Assembly (NCBI RefSeq): GCF_030063135.1
Contig: NZ_JASISO010000007.1
Coordinates: 159,332-223,331, forward strand
DNA: 64,000 nucleotides
Source of the DNA: Streptomyces sp. G-G2
GTDB lineage: Bacteria; Actinomycetota; Actinomycetes; Streptomycetales; Streptomycetaceae
Direction: 5' to 3'
A program made the translations under genes and the position numbers. Positions within the stretch are counted from its first letter, which is position 1. The number at the start of each line of letters is the position of its first letter. Below the pieces are notes generated by a model. It did not search any database and was not told the DNA's origin. It saw nothing but the letters and a program-made list of their open reading frames with translations. Of this stretch, positions 25,312 to 35,203 are shown in pieces.

Positions 25312-26187
25312 CTACTTCTTCTCGACCGCGTGGCCGCCGAACTGATTGCGCAGCGCGGCGATCATCTTCATCTGCGGGGAGTCGTCCTGGCGCGAGGCGA
25401 AGCGCGCGAACAGCGAGGCGGTGATCGCGGGCAGCGGCACCGCGTTGTCGATCGCGGCCTCGACGGTCCAGCGTCCCTCGCCCGAGTCCTGGGCGTAGCC
25501 CTTGAGGCCTTCGAGGTGCTCGTCGCCGTCCAGCGCGTTCACCGCCAGGTCCAGCAGCCAGGAACGGATGACCGTGCCCTCCTGCCAGGAGCGGAAGACC
25601 TCGCGGACGTCGGTGACCGAGTCCACCTTCTCCAGCAGCTCCCAGCCCTCGGCATAGGCCTGCATCATGGCGTACTCGATGCCGTTGTGGACCATCTTCG
25701 CGAAGTGGCCGGCACCGATCTTGCCCGCGTGCACGGCGCCGAAGTCACCCTCGGGCTTGAGGGCGTCGAAGACCGGCTGGACGGTGGCGACGTGCTCCGG
25801 GTCGCCGCCGTACATCAGCGCGTAGCCGTTCTCCAGGCCCCACACACCGCCGGAGACTCCGCAGTCCACGAAGCCGATGCCCTTGGCGGCCAGCTCGGCG
25901 CCGTGCTTCTCGTCGTCGGTCCAGCGGGAGTTGCCGCCGTCGACGACGATGTCGCCGGGCGAGAGCAGCTCCCCCAGCTCGTCGACGGTGGACTGGGTGG
26001 CCGCACCGGCCGGGACCATCACCCACACCACGCGGGGGGCCTGCAGGCTGTCCACAAGTTCGGACAGGCTGTGGACATCGGCGAGGTCCGGGTTGCGGTC
26101 GAATCCGATGACGGTGTGGCCTGCGCGGCGGATGCGCTCGCGCATGTTGCCGCCCATCTTGCCGAGACCGACGAGACCGAGCTCCAT
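25312..26187 (-). CDS. gnd: 6-phosphogluconate dehydrogenase, short type
   Basis: 291 aa. Oxidatively decarboxylates 6-phosphogluconate to ribulose 5-phosphate (pentose phosphate pathway). Rossmann start GLVGLGKMGGNM; substrate motif VDGGNSRW; GVSGGVWGLENGYALM; catalytic H-F-A-K-M-V-H-N-G-I-E-Y. Its length and motifs fit the short, often NAD-preferring, group rather than the ~470-aa enzyme. Embedded between recF and dnaN as in other streptomycetes. Two DnaA-box-like 9-mers lie inside it (26048-26056 and 26070-26078). Confidence 0.93.
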   Translation of the reverse strand: MELGLVGLGKMGGNMRERIRRAGHTVIGFDRNPDLADVHSLSELVDSLQAPRVVWVMVPAGAATQSTVDELGELLSPGDIVVDGGNSRWTDDEKHGAELAAKGIGFVDCGVSGGVWGLENGYALMYGGDPEHVATVQPVFDALKPEGDFGAVHAGKIGAGHFAKMVHNGIEYAMMQAYAEGWELLEKVDSVTDVREVFRSWQEGTVIRSWLLDLAVNALDGDEHLEGLKGYAQDSGEGRWTVEAAIDNAVPLPAITASLFARFASRQDDSPQMKMIAALRNQFGGHAVEKK

Positions 26188-26414
26188 CAGGTGGTTCCTT
26201 AAGCGTCGAGGCGATTTTTCCCGGGTTTTCTCCGCGTACGAGCCTACGCCGGGCCGCGTGGCCCGGCGCAGGTGGCGCCCCGGGTGCCCCTGGGGCCCGC
26301 GCCCTGGACGGCGCCAGGCCCGGACCCGCGAGCGGCGGGACCGGGCCTGAGCGGCCTGCTGGGCGCGTCCTGGGACGTGCTGGGTGGTGCCTGGGGGCGG
26401 GCGGGAGTCCGGGG

Positions 26415-27545
26415 TCAGCCGGAGAGGCGCACCGGCATGATCAGGTACTTGTACGCCTCGTTCGCCTCGGCGTCGACGGCCGGGCGGCCGCTGAGCAGCG
26501 CGGGTTTCGTCGAGGTGGTGAAGCTGAGCTGGGCGGCGGGCGAGTCGATCGCGCTCAGGCCGTCGAGCAGGAAGGTCGGGTTGAAGGCGATCGAGATGTC
26601 GTCGCCCTCCAGCGTGGCGTCGACGCGCTCCACAGCCTGTGCGTCGTCGCTGGAACCGGCTTCCAGGATCAGCACGCCCTGCTCGAAGCTCAAGCGGACC
26701 GGGGTGTTGCGCTCCGCGACCAGGGCCACGCGCTTGACCGCCTCGACGAACGGGGCGGTCTCGATCACGGCGATGGAGTTGAACTCGGTCGGGAAGAGCG
26801 TGCGGTACTTCGGCAGGTCGCCCTCGAGCAGCCGGGTGGTGGTGCGGCGGCCCGCGCCCTCGAAACCGATCAGGCCCTCGCCCTTGCCGGAGCCGGAGAG
26901 CGCCAGGGTGACCGTGTCACCGCTGGTGAGCGACTTGGCGGTGTCCAGGAGGGTCTTGGCGGGCACCAGGGCCACGGCCGAGGCCTCGGGGTCCTCGGGC
27001 TTCCACGTGAACTCGCGGACCGCGAAGCGGTAGCGGTCGGTGGAGGCCAGGGTGACGCGCTCGCCCTCGATCTCGATGCGCACACCGGTCAGCACGGGCA
27101 GCGTGTCGTCACGGCCCGCGGCGATGGCCACCTGGGCGGCGGCGGAGGCGAAGACGTCACCGGGAACGGTGCCGGTCGCCGTCGGCATCTGCGGCAGCGC
27201 CGGGTATTCCTCCACAGGCAGGGTGTGGAGCGTGAACCGCGAGGAGCCGCAGACCACGGTCGCCCGTACACCGTCTGTGGAAATCTCCACCGGGCGGTTG
27301 GGGAGGGCGCGGCAGATGTCGGCCAGCAGCCGGCCGGAGACGAGGACGGTCCCGTCCTCCTCGACGTCCGCCTCGACCGAGACCCGGGCCGAGACCTCGT
27401 AGTCGAAGCCGGAAAGGCTCAGGGAGCCTTCCTCGGCCTTGAGCAGCAGGCCCGCGAGAACGGGCACCGGCGGCCGGGCCGGGAGGCTACGGGCCGCCCA
27501 GGCCACCGCCTCCGCGAGTACGTCGCGCTCCACCCGGATCTTCAC
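26415..27545 (-). CDS. dnaN: DNA polymerase III beta subunit (sliding clamp)
   Basis: 376 aa from GTG 27545, with GGAGGCGG upstream; the longer frame to 27704 enters the origin and has no ribosome site. Three repeated clamp domains; ends YLIMPVRLSG as expected, with the hydrophobic partner-binding cleft residues in the last segment (FNPTFLLDGL, YKYLIMPVR). Transcribed away from oriC. Confidence 0.97.
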   Translation of the reverse strand: MKIRVERDVLAEAVAWAARSLPARPPVPVLAGLLLKAEEGSLSLSGFDYEVSARVSVEADVEEDGTVLVSGRLLADICRALPNRPVEISTDGVRATVVCGSSRFTLHTLPVEEYPALPQMPTATGTVPGDVFASAAAQVAIAAGRDDTLPVLTGVRIEIEGERVTLASTDRYRFAVREFTWKPEDPEASAVALVPAKTLLDTAKSLTSGDTVTLALSGSGKGEGLIGFEGAGRRTTTRLLEGDLPKYRTLFPTEFNSIAVIETAPFVEAVKRVALVAERNTPVRLSFEQGVLILEAGSSDDAQAVERVDATLEGDDISIAFNPTFLLDGLSAIDSPAAQLSFTTSTKPALLSGRPAVDAEANEAYKYLIMPVRLSG

Positions 27546-27696
27546 CGGAAACCGCCTCCTGCTGATTGCTGGCCTTCGTCGTCGGCTGGAGGCTCGCTGC
27601 CCCGATGCCGGAGACCAGTCTGACGTACGGCGCCGACAGACGTCGCTGCTGGCGGTCAAGCCGGGTGTGAGGTGTCGGGAGGCCGGACCCGGCGAG

Positions 27697-28270
27697 TTGT
27701 GCACAGGCCCTGCTTGAAAACCAGACCAGGCCTAACTGTCTATGGGAGTAGTAGTAGGGCCTGTGGATACAGTGGATAACTGCCTTTTCGCAGGTCAGCA
27801 CCCGTTTTTTGTCCACCGGGCCTGTGGGCGGAGCCGGTGGAAAACCCATGGGTTCTGTGGAGAACAAAAACTTCTGCACAGGCCGTCCCCAGATGACCCC
27901 TACTAGTCCACAGGTGTGTCCCCAGGTTTCCCCCGGTACTCCACAACCCAAACGTCTCCATCGGTGTGACCGCTTTCACTCGGGACGGTGATTGGGGCCG
28001 TGGTGTTGCCGAACAGTGGACAAGGGTGTGGAGAAGCGTCCGGATCCTGTGCACGACTGATCCAAACCTGTGGGTTGCCGGTGGACAGAGCCGTGGACGA
28101 GCCTGTGGACAAAAAGTTGTCCACAGGCTGTGGATAATGATTGCGCACAATTCCACAGGGGGATGACCTGGGCTGATGATGGATCAGTCGAGCCCCCTGT
28201 GGACAGATTGTGGGCGACGGAATCCCTCCCCAGGCTGTGGACGACAGAAAGTCCCCCAATCTGTGGATGA
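27697..28270. other. oriC: Chromosomal replication origin oriC
   Basis: Lies in the 843-bp dnaN-dnaA spacer with about twenty DnaA-box-like 9-mers. Exact TTGTCCACA/TTATCCACA types: 28104-28112, 28117-28125 (an inverted pair forming a palindrome) and 28129-28137. One-mismatch types include 27697-27705, 27762-27770, 27771-27779, 27809-27817, 27856-27864, 27904-27912, 27937-27945, 28015-28023, 28027-28035, 28198-28206, 28236-28244 and 28262-28270. Boxes occur in both orientations, densest at 28080-28137. AT content is slightly raised near 27800-27870. No gene in this stretch. Confidence 0.93.
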
Positions 28271-28302
28271 GTTGGCCCGGAGGGGGCGTATTCGAACAAG
28301 TT

Positions 28303-28332
28303 GGGGGCGCGCACACGACGAAGGGCGCCCCC
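28303..28332 (-). terminator. Hairpin after dnaA
   Basis: GGGGGCGC (28303-28310) pairs with GCGCCCCC (28325-28332), about 60 bp beyond the dnaA stop on its strand. Likely terminates dnaA before oriC. Confidence 0.5.
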
Positions 28333-28388
28333 GGTGTGGTCCGGAAGCGCCCCTTGAAGGTGCTCGCTGGCGGGCCCAAGGCCCGGAA

Positions 28389-30212
28389 TCAGGCGTTCTT
28401 GATGCGGTTCGTCAGCTCCGTGACCTGGTTGTAGATGGACCTGCGTTCGGCCATCAGAGCCCGGATCTTGCGGTCCGCGTGCATCACCGTCGTGTGGTCG
28501 CGGCCGCCGAACTGCGCCCCGATCTTGGGTAGTGAGAGGTCCGTCAGCTCCCGGCACAGGTACATGGCGATCTGCCGGGCCGTCACCAGCACCCGGCTGC
28601 GCGAGGAGCCGCACAGGTCGTCCACGGTGAGCCCGAAGTAGACGGCGGTGGCGGCCATGATGTCGGCGGCGGTGATCTCGGGCGCCGAGTCCTCGCCGCC
28701 GGGGATGAGGTTCTTCAGGACGTCCTCGGTCAGCCCGAGGTCCACCGGCTGCCGGTTCAGGCTCGCGAAAGCCGTCACCCGGATCAGCGCCCCCTCCAGC
28801 TCGCGGATGTTGCGCGAGATCCGGGAGGCGATGAACTCCAGCACCTCCGGCGGGGCGTTGAGCTGCTCCTGGACGGCCTTCTTGCGCAGGATCGCGATCC
28901 GGGTCTCCAGCTCGGGCGGCTGGACGTCGGTGATCAGGCCCCACTCGAAGCGGTTGCGGAGCCGGTCCTCCAGGGTGACGAGCTGCTTGGGCGGCCGGTC
29001 GGAGGACAGCACGATCTGCTTGTTGGCGTTGTGGAGCGTATTGAAGGTGTGGAAGAACTCCTCCTGCGTCGACTCCTTGCTCGCGAGGAACTGGATGTCG
29101 TCGACGAGCAGGATGTCCATCTCGCGGTAGCGCTTGCGGAACGCGTCGCCCTTGCCGTCACGGATCGAGTTGATGAACTCGTTGGTGAACTCCTCGGAGC
29201 TGACGTACCGCACCCGGGTGCCCGGGTAGAGGCTGCGCGCGTAGTGCCCGATGGCGTGCAGCAGGTGCGTCTTGCCGAGCCCCGATTCCCCGTAGATGAA
29301 GAGGGGGTTGTAGGCCTTGGCGGGGGCCTCGGCCACGGCGACCGCGGCGGCGTGCGCGAAGCGGTTGGAGGAGCCGATGACGAAGGTGTCGAAGAGGTAC
29401 TTGGGGTTCAGCCGGGCCGTGGGTTCCAGCGGGCCCGAGGAGGAGCCGCCGGAGCCGCCGCCGGAGCCGCCGCCCGACTGCCTGCCGGTTCCGATCTGGC
29501 CGCCCGGGCCGCCGGGACCGGTGCGCCCGGGCGCGGGCCGCGGCGCGGGCTGCTCGTACTGCTGCTGCTCGTAGCCCTGCTGGCGGCTCTGCTCGTACTG
29601 CTGCTGCTGGTCGTACGACGGGTCGTAACCCTGGGACTCCGGCTGCTGGAGGTAGCCGGGCTGCGGGGAGGCGTACGGATCGCGCTCCGGGTAGCCGCCG
29701 AGCCGGGGCTGCTGCCAGCCGTACTCGTCCTGCTGCTGGCCGCCGCGGGGCCAGGATCCCGGCTCGGGGCGCTGCTGCTGGTAGTCCGGGTAGGCGGGGC
29801 GGCCGGTGGGCAGCTGGTCGCCGGCGGGGCCGGTGTGGCCTGAGTGGCCGGTGTGACCCCCGGAGCGCTGGCCCGGGTAGGGCCCCGGCTCGTACGCGTC
29901 GCGCTGCGCGGCGGGCGGCGCCTGGGGCGCGGGCTCACCGGCGGAGTCGTCCACGGTGATGGCGATCCGGATGGGGCGGCCGCACTCGCGGCTCAGCGCG
30001 TCACTGATCAGCGGGGCGAGGCGGCCTTCGAGGACGCGCTTGCCCCACTCGTTGGGGACGGCGAGCAGCGCGGTGTCGGCGACCAGGGCCAGCGGCTGGC
30101 AGCGTTCGACCCACTGCTTGTCCTTGGGCTCGATGCCCTGCTGACCTTCCCCGAGCAGCTTCTCGAGCACGCGCGGCCACACTGCGGCAAGATCGGCAGG
30201 TACATCAGCCAC
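28389..30212 (-). CDS. dnaA: Chromosomal replication initiator DnaA
   Basis: 607 aa from GTG 30212 ([20 protein letters not shown] is the expected domain I start; the frame runs on to 30827 only as antisense to rpmH). Domain I about 1-90; domain II about 90-265, a long Gln/Tyr/Gly/Pro/Ser linker typical of Streptomyces; domain III AAA+ with Walker [10 protein letters not shown] (Lys314), [11 protein letters not shown], and sensor/arginine-finger motifs [10 protein letters not shown]; domain IV with the DNA-binding signature [15 protein letters not shown]. Ribosome site weak (GAGAGAG). Confidence 0.97.
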   Translation of the reverse strand: MADVPADLAAVWPRVLEKLLGEGQQGIEPKDKQWVERCQPLALVADTALLAVPNEWGKRVLEGRLAPLISDALSRECGRPIRIAITVDDSAGEPAPQAPPAAQRDAYEPGPYPGQRSGGHTGHSGHTGPAGDQLPTGRPAYPDYQQQRPEPGSWPRGGQQQDEYGWQQPRLGGYPERDPYASPQPGYLQQPESQGYDPSYDQQQQYEQSRQQGYEQQQYEQPAPRPAPGRTGPGGPGGQIGTGRQSGGGSGGGSGGSSSGPLEPTARLNPKYLFDTFVIGSSNRFAHAAAVAVAEAPAKAYNPLFIYGESGLGKTHLLHAIGHYARSLYPGTRVRYVSSEEFTNEFINSIRDGKGDAFRKRYREMDILLVDDIQFLASKESTQEEFFHTFNTLHNANKQIVLSSDRPPKQLVTLEDRLRNRFEWGLITDVQPPELETRIAILRKKAVQEQLNAPPEVLEFIASRISRNIRELEGALIRVTAFASLNRQPVDLGLTEDVLKNLIPGGEDSAPEITAADIMAATAVYFGLTVDDLCGSSRSRVLVTARQIAMYLCRELTDLSLPKIGAQFGGRDHTTVMHADRKIRALMAERRSIYNQVTELTNRIKNA

Positions 30213-30569
30213 AGAGCACGCTCTCTCACGGGGGTCCCACGAATGTGTGGTTCTTTGGGACGGTCGGGACAAAAAATCAGGGGTCGGGCAACGGTAGTCA
30301 GGCCGACGGGTACGGTTCAAGTCGTTGTCCACAGCCTGTGCACAGTGGACCACGTCGCCACCTCGGTTTGACCGGATGGCGTAGCCGCGCGTACCGTAAC
30401 GAGGTCGAGTTGTCGATGGCTGCTGCCGCCTGCCTACCGATGGGCGAAGATCACCAGTTGTGATCATGTAGCGGTGCCACTCGGGCGAACACGTGAGTAT
30501 TCCTTCGTGGGCGCACGGTGACAGCCAGGCGATGTCCCGCCACAACGATTCATTCTCTGGAGCCCCCGA
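30213..30569. promoter_or_regulatory. dnaA-rpmH divergent control region with DnaA boxes
   Basis: 357 bp without a gene. A consensus DnaA box TTGTCCACA at 30325-30333 is followed by TGTGCACAG and AGTGGACCA-type boxes up to about 30354. Binding there would repress dnaA, the autoregulation known for Streptomyces dnaA. The half next to rpmH is the ribosomal-protein promoter and leader; no further motif is clear. Confidence 0.65.
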
Positions 30570-30707
30570 GTGAGCAAGCGCACCTTCCAGCCGAACAACC
30601 GCCGTCGTGCCAAGACCCACGGCTTCCGTCTCCGGATGCGTACCCGTGCCGGTCGCGCGATCCTGGCCAACCGTCGTGGCAAGGGCCGTTCCGCCCTCTC
30701 CGCGTAA
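30570..30707 (+). CDS. rpmH: Ribosomal protein bL34
   Basis: 45 aa from GTG 30570: [20 protein letters not shown], then [19 protein letters not shown]. Extremely basic and the family's normal length. Component of the 50S subunit. Divergent from dnaA and 24 bp before rnpA, the near-universal order. Confidence 0.97.
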   Translation: MSKRTFQPNNRRRAKTHGFRLRMRTRAGRAILANRRGKGRSALSA

Positions 30708-30731
30708 CCAACGCACACAGGTCGTGACGTC

Positions 30732-31106
30732 GTGCTGTCTCCCGAAAATCGGCTGAGGCGGCGCGAGGACTTCGCGAGCGCGGTACGCCGAGGTCGCCGG
30801 GCTGGTCGCCCGCTCCTCGTCGTACACCTACGTACCAGCGGTGCCACGGACCCGCACGAGCCGGGGGAGATCGATCCCTCGACGCGTGCGGGTTTCGTCG
30901 TCAGCAAAGCGGTAGGTGTCGCCGTCGTCCGCAACCGGGTCAAGCGCAGACTGCGCCATCTCGTCCGCGAGCGGCTCTCCGAGCTGCCCGCCGGTAGCCT
31001 GGTAGTGGTTCGTGCCTTGCCCGGAGCGGGCGATGCCGCCTACGAAGAGCTGGCCCGGGACCTGGACGCAGCACTGGCGCGCCTCCTGGGAGGCGTGGCT
31101 CGATGA
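30732..31106 (+). CDS. rnpA: Ribonuclease P protein component
   Basis: 124 aa from GTG 30732. Assists the RNase P RNA in removing tRNA 5' leaders. The signature [18 protein letters not shown] contains the RNR motif; N-terminal [20 protein letters not shown]. It overlaps yidD by 4 bp (ATGA), so coupled. The internal acidic loop [13 protein letters not shown] is an ordinary variation. Confidence 0.96.
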   Translation: MLSPENRLRRREDFASAVRRGRRAGRPLLVVHLRTSGATDPHEPGEIDPSTRAGFVVSKAVGVAVVRNRVKRRLRHLVRERLSELPAGSLVVVRALPGAGDAAYEELARDLDAALARLLGGVAR

Positions 31107-31384
31107 AGTACCCGCTGCTCGCCCTGATCAAGCTGTACCAGTGGACGATCAGTCCACTGCTGGGACCGGTGTGCCGTTATTACCCGTCGTGCTCGCGCTA
31201 CGGATTCACGGCCATCGACCGGCATGGTGCGGTGAAGGGGACCGTTCTGACCGCCTGGCGGATCCTGCGGTGCAATCCGTGGAGCCCTGGTGGTGTGGAC
31301 CATGTCCCACCTCGTAAACGCCCGCGTTGGCACGAGCAGCTGCGCAGTGCGTTGCGTCGATCTCGCAATGCTCAAGGAGCCTGA
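31103..31384 (+). CDS. yidD: Membrane protein insertion efficiency factor YidD
   Basis: 93 aa. Motif [20 protein letters not shown], then S-R-Y-G, is diagnostic, with two Cys in the C-R-Y-Y-P-S-C unit; [17 protein letters not shown] follows. Acts at the cytoplasmic face of the membrane alongside YidC, encoded 3 bp downstream. Confidence 0.95.
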   Translation: MKYPLLALIKLYQWTISPLLGPVCRYYPSCSRYGFTAIDRHGAVKGTVLTAWRILRCNPWSPGGVDHVPPRKRPRWHEQLRSALRRSRNAQGA

Positions 31385-31387
31385 TTA

Positions 31388-32497
31388 GTGGACACGATTA
31401 CCAGTCTGTTCGGCTTTCTCACCTATCCCGTCTCGTGGATCATCGTTCAGTTCCACAAGGTCTACGGCGCGGTCTTCGGTGCGGACAGTGGGTGGGCCTG
31501 GGGCCTGTCCATCGTGTCCCTGGTGATCCTGATCCGTATCTGCCTGATCCCGCTCTTCGTGAAGCAGATCAAGTCGACGCGGGGCATGCAGGCGCTCCAG
31601 CCGAAGATGAAGGTCATCCAGGAGCGCTACAAGAACGACAAGCAGCGTCAGTCCGAAGAGATGATGAAGCTGTACAAGGAGACGGGTACCAACCCGTTGT
31701 CCTCGTGCCTTCCCATCCTCGCGCAGTCGCCGTTCTTCTTCGCGCTCTACCACGTGCTGTCGAGCATCGCCAATGGCAAGACCATGGGTGTCATCGACAA
31801 GCCGCTGCTGGAGAGCGCCCGCCAGGCGCACATCTTCGGTGCTCCGCTGGCCGCCAAGTTCACGGACAGCGCCGACAAGGTCGCGAGCCTCAGCGCCTCG
31901 ATCACCGACGTGCGCATCGTGACCGCGGTCATGATCGTCCTGATGTCGTTCTCGCAGTTCTACACCCAGCGTCAGCTGATGCAGAAGAACGTCGACCTCT
32001 CGGTCAAGACGCCGTTCATGCAGCAGCAGAAGATGCTGATGTACATCTTCCCGCTGATCTTCGCGGTGATGGGCATCAACTTCCCCGTCGGTGTTCTCGT
32101 CTACTGGCTGACCACGAACCTGTGGACCATGGGTCAGCAGATGTACGTGATCAACCAGAACCCGACCCCGGGCAGCAAGGCGCAGGACCAGTACCTGACC
32201 CGCCTGGTGAAGCACCTCGGCTCGCACGGCGAGGTCAAGGGCCGCGGCAAGAAGAAGATCGTCGCGGCGATCGTGGCCAAGGGCCCGGACCGCAACGACA
32301 ACGAGCGGAAGTTCATCACCACGCTGGCGAAGCAGGGGCTGGCCGCGCAGGCGGACGGTTCTGTGATCACGAGTTCCGAGGCCACGGCGGACGCGGACGC
32401 GGCCAGCGGCGGTGCCGCGGCGAAGCGGCAGCAGCCGAAGCGGCAGTCGAAGTCGCAGCGCCAGACGCCCCCCAGCAAGCCGTCCACCAAGAAGTAA
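31388..32497 (+). CDS. yidC: Membrane protein insertase YidC/Oxa1 family
   Basis: 369 aa from GTG 31388. Inserts membrane proteins, alone or with SecYEG. The short actinobacterial form lacks the large periplasmic domain. Membrane helices near residues 2-26, 36-56, 99-124, 178-199 and 220-245; the hydrophilic-groove Arg lies in [16 protein letters not shown]. Residues about 255-369 are a basic, Lys/Arg/Gln-rich ribosome-binding tail ending in K-P-S-T-K-K. 15-bp gap to jag. Confidence 0.95.
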   Translation: MDTITSLFGFLTYPVSWIIVQFHKVYGAVFGADSGWAWGLSIVSLVILIRICLIPLFVKQIKSTRGMQALQPKMKVIQERYKNDKQRQSEEMMKLYKETGTNPLSSCLPILAQSPFFFALYHVLSSIANGKTMGVIDKPLLESARQAHIFGAPLAAKFTDSADKVASLSASITDVRIVTAVMIVLMSFSQFYTQRQLMQKNVDLSVKTPFMQQQKMLMYIFPLIFAVMGINFPVGVLVYWLTTNLWTMGQQMYVINQNPTPGSKAQDQYLTRLVKHLGSHGEVKGRGKKKIVAAIVAKGPDRNDNERKFITTLAKQGLAAQADGSVITSSEATADADAASGGAAAKRQQPKRQSKSQRQTPPSKPSTKK

Positions 32498-32512
32498 GAA
32501 GGAGTCCATCCC

Positions 32513-33028
32513 GTGACGGAAGGAACCATCTCCGCTGCCGCTGCCGAGGGTGGCGACACCCTGACCCGCCTGGAGCAGGAGGGTGAGATCGCGGCTGACT
32601 ACCTTGAGGGTCTGCTGGACATCGCCGACCTCGACGGCGACATCGACATGGACGTCGAGGCCGACCGGGCCGCGGTGTCGATCGTCAGCGACTCGACCGG
32701 CCGTGACCTGAGCAAGCTCGTGGGGCGTGACGGTGAAGTGCTGGAGGCTCTGCAGGAGCTGACGCGCCTGGCCGTGCACCGCGAGACCGGGGACCGCAGC
32801 CGTCTGATGCTGGACATCGCCGGGTTCCGCGCCAGGAAGCGCGAGGAGCTGTCGGTTCTGGGCGCGCAGGCCGCGGCGGACGCGAAGACCTCGGGCGAGC
32901 CGGTGAAGCTGGCCCCGATGACTCCGTTCGAACGCAAGGTCGTGCACGACGCCGTCGCGGCGGCCGGTCTGCGCAGCGAGTCCGAGGGCGAGGAGCCGCA
33001 GCGCTTCGTCGTCGTGCTCCCTGCCTGA
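32513..33028 (+). CDS. jag: Jag/KhpB RNA-binding protein
   Basis: 171 aa from GTG 32513 with AAGAAGGAG upstream. Jag N-terminus reduced; the KH-like domain (about 45-105) contains LSKLVGRDGEVLEALQELTR; the R3H domain (about 130-171) contains MTPFERKVVHDAV with the Arg and His of R3H. RNA-binding, linked in other bacteria to sporulation, cell division and membrane-protein synthesis. Confidence 0.93.
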   Translation: MTEGTISAAAAEGGDTLTRLEQEGEIAADYLEGLLDIADLDGDIDMDVEADRAAVSIVSDSTGRDLSKLVGRDGEVLEALQELTRLAVHRETGDRSRLMLDIAGFRARKREELSVLGAQAAADAKTSGEPVKLAPMTPFERKVVHDAVAAAGLRSESEGEEPQRFVVVLPA

Positions 33029-33043
33029 CCGCACGCGTGAGTG

Positions 33044-33076
33044 TTCGGCCCCGCCTGTGTCGCAGGCGGGGCCGAA
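33044..33076 (+). terminator. Terminator after jag
   Basis: Perfect 14-bp stem TTCGGCCCCGCCTG (33044-33057) / CAGGCGGGGCCGAA (33063-33076) with a 5-nt loop, 16 bp beyond the stop; rsmG follows at 33129, perhaps with its own promoter. Confidence 0.75.
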
Positions 33077-33128
33077 GCTTGTCAGCCTGACTGTTGCACC
33101 ACACGCTTTTAACGGAAGGACGGTCCCC

Positions 33129-33845
33129 GTGACGGAGGCAGCGGAGCTTCCCCCGGCGCCTGAAGAGGCGCGCGCGGTATTCGGTGAGTATTTCCCGGAA
33201 GCTGTCCGCTACGCGGAGCTCCTGGCGGACGCGGGCGTGCAGCGGGGCCTGATCGGCCCCCGCGAGGTCCCACGGCTGTGGGAGCGGCACCTGCTGAACT
33301 GCGCGGTGCTGTCCGAGGTGGTCCCCCAGGGCGTGACCGTGTGCGACGTGGGCTCGGGTGCGGGGCTTCCGGGCATCCCGCTGGCCCTGGTCCGGCGGGA
33401 CCTGAAGATCACGCTGCTTGAGCCGTTGCTGCGGCGGACGAACTTCCTTCAGGAAGTGGTGGAGCTGCTGGGCCTGGATCACGTGACGGTAGTGCGCGGC
33501 CGGGCCGAAGAGGTCCTGGGCAAGGTGCAGCCGGTGCACGTGGTGACGGCGCGCGCCGTGGCACCGCTGGACCGCCTGGCCGGCTGGGGTGTGCCGCTGC
33601 TGCGTCCGTACGGGGAGATGCTGGCGCTGAAGGGCGACACGGCCGAGGAGGAGCTGGTGGCGGCGAAGGCCGCGTTGGCGAAGCTCGGTGTGGTCAAGAC
33701 CTCGGTGCTGCACGTGGGTGAGGGGATCGTGGACCCGATGTCCACCGTGATCCGGGTGGAGGTCGGGGAGAGCCCCGGCGGGGTGAGGTTTGCGGCCAAG
33801 CGGGCTAAGGCGGCCCGGGTCTCCCGCACGCGCCGCCGTCGCTGA
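33129..33845 (+). CDS. rsmG: 16S rRNA (guanine-N7) methyltransferase RsmG
   Basis: 238 aa from GTG 33129 (AACGGAAGGA upstream). Methylates G527 of 16S rRNA using S-adenosylmethionine; loss gives low-level streptomycin resistance in this genus. SAM-binding loop VCDVGSGAGLPGIPLAL (71-87); E-R-H-L-L-N-C before it; VTARAVAPLDRL is the usual R-A-V motif. Basic C-terminus (RAKAARVSRTRRRR). Confidence 0.96.
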   Translation: MTEAAELPPAPEEARAVFGEYFPEAVRYAELLADAGVQRGLIGPREVPRLWERHLLNCAVLSEVVPQGVTVCDVGSGAGLPGIPLALVRRDLKITLLEPLLRRTNFLQEVVELLGLDHVTVVRGRAEEVLGKVQPVHVVTARAVAPLDRLAGWGVPLLRPYGEMLALKGDTAEEELVAAKAALAKLGVVKTSVLHVGEGIVDPMSTVIRVEVGESPGGVRFAAKRAKAARVSRTRRRR

Positions 33846-33951
33846 ACGACGGCCATAGGGGACGCGGTGGGTGTGAGCCGCGTTCCATTGCGCCCTATAG
33901 GTATGGATTTCGGAGTGTCGTAGCGGGCTGATGACCCCGCCCGGGCATCGT

Positions 33952-33965
33952 GTTTCACGTGAAAC
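33952..33965. promoter_or_regulatory. parS site 1
   Basis: Exact 14-bp palindrome GTTTCACGTGAAAC, the ParB loading site, in the rsmG-parA spacer 163 bp before the chosen parA start. Confidence 0.95.
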
Positions 33966-34051
33966 GTCGCTCTCTGCTGCAGGGAATCATCAGCCGCGGT
34001 CGTGCGGCCACCTCCTCTCGTCACCGCCAGGACGATGTGGGGGTGATCGAG

Positions 34052-34078
34052 TTGTCCACATCGGTGGAATCATCCACA
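34052..34078. promoter_or_regulatory. Two DnaA boxes upstream of parA
   Basis: TTGTCCACA (34052-34060, exact consensus) and TCATCCACA (34070-34078). A third, TGTGGACAA, lies inside parA at 34270-34278. They could couple parA expression to DnaA or act as titration sites. Confidence 0.55.
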
Positions 34079-34114
34079 GGAGTTCAGGCCCCGCTGGTTC
34101 GCGACCCCGATGAC

Positions 34115-35203
34115 ATGGCAGGCTCTGTTCATCGCGAGCCTGAAGTCGAGGAGAGTGAACCCGTGCGGTCTGACGCCAACCTCGCGGGGCCGATGGCCGA
34201 CCCGGTCCCCGGTCCCCGCTCAGAGTCGGCGGGCGAGGATGTTTCACGTGAAACATCGTCTCCGCCCCTTGTGGACAATGACACCCCCATCGGTCGTGCC
34301 GCCCAGTTGGCGGTAGAGGCACTGGGCCGAGCCGGTGAAGGTCTGCCGCGGCCCGACCAGACGCGGATCATGGTGGTCGCCAACCAGAAGGGCGGCGTGG
34401 GCAAGACCACGTCGACCGTGAACCTGGCGGCGTCGCTGGCGCTGCACGGAGCGCGGGTCCTGGTGGTCGACCTCGACCCGCAGGGGAACGCCTCCACGGC
34501 CCTGGGCATCGATCACCACGCCGACGTGCCGTCCATCTACGACGTACTCGTGGAGGGCAGGCCGCTGCTGGAAGTGGTCCAGCCGGTCGCGGACGTGGAA
34601 GGTCTCTTCTGCGCCCCCGCCACTATCGATCTGGCGGGTGCCGAGATCGAGCTGGTGTCCCTGGTGGCCCGCGAAAGCAGGCTCCAGCGGGCGATCCAGG
34701 CGTACGAGCAGCCGCTGGACTACATCCTCATCGACTGCCCGCCCTCACTGGGGCTGCTGACGGTCAACGCCCTGGTCGCGGGCGCGGAGGTGCTGATCCC
34801 GATCCAGTGCGAGTACTACGCGCTGGAGGGTCTGGGGCAGCTGCTGCGCAACGTCGACCTGGTGCGTGCCCACCTCAACCCCAACCTGCACGTCTCCACG
34901 ATCCTGCTGACGATGTACGACGGCAGGACCCGGCTGGCCTCCCAGGTCGCCGAGGAGGTGCGCAGCCACTTCGGCAACGAGGTCCTGCGGACGAGCATCC
35001 CGCGGTCGGTGCGTATCTCGGAGGCTCCGAGCTACGGCCAGACGGTGCTCACCTACGACCCGGGTTCCAGCGGCTCCCTCTCCTATTTGGAGGCGGCGCG
35101 CGAGATCGCGCTGCGTGGGGTCGGAATCCAGTACGAAGCCCGGCATGCCCATCTGGGCGCCGGTGTGGCCAGCACGCAGAGCATGTCGGAGGGGATCCAG
35201 TGA
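34115..35203 (+). CDS. parA: Chromosome partitioning ATPase ParA
   Basis: 362 aa from ATG 34115 ([15 protein letters not shown], the start I recall for streptomycete ParA; the frame is open to 33950 and the ribosome site is weak, so this start is uncertain). Deviant Walker A KGGVGKTT (92-99) with the signature Lys, DLDPQGNAS, and the DCPPSLGLL motif. Organises segregation of chromosomes during sporulation together with ParB. Residues 43-47 (VSRET) are encoded by parS site 2. Overlaps parB by 4 bp. Confidence 0.95.
   Translation: MAGSVHREPEVEESEPVRSDANLAGPMADPVPGPRSESAGEDVSRETSSPPLVDNDTPIGRAAQLAVEALGRAGEGLPRPDQTRIMVVANQKGGVGKTTSTVNLAASLALHGARVLVVDLDPQGNASTALGIDHHADVPSIYDVLVEGRPLLEVVQPVADVEGLFCAPATIDLAGAEIELVSLVARESRLQRAIQAYEQPLDYILIDCPPSLGLLTVNALVAGAEVLIPIQCEYYALEGLGQLLRNVDLVRAHLNPNLHVSTILLTMYDGRTRLASQVAEEVRSHFGNEVLRTSIPRSVRISEAPSYGQTVLTYDPGSSGSLSYLEAAREIALRGVGIQYEARHAHLGAGVASTQSMSEGIQ
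34241..34254. promoter_or_regulatory. parS site 2 (inside parA)
   Basis: Exact GTTTCACGTGAAAC within the parA coding sequence, read there as V-S-R-E-T. Confidence 0.95.

Noticed and set aside
30213..30827. Longer DnaA of 812 residues
   Set aside because: The extension is antisense to rpmH and the promoter region; the known DnaA domain I begins at GTG 30212.
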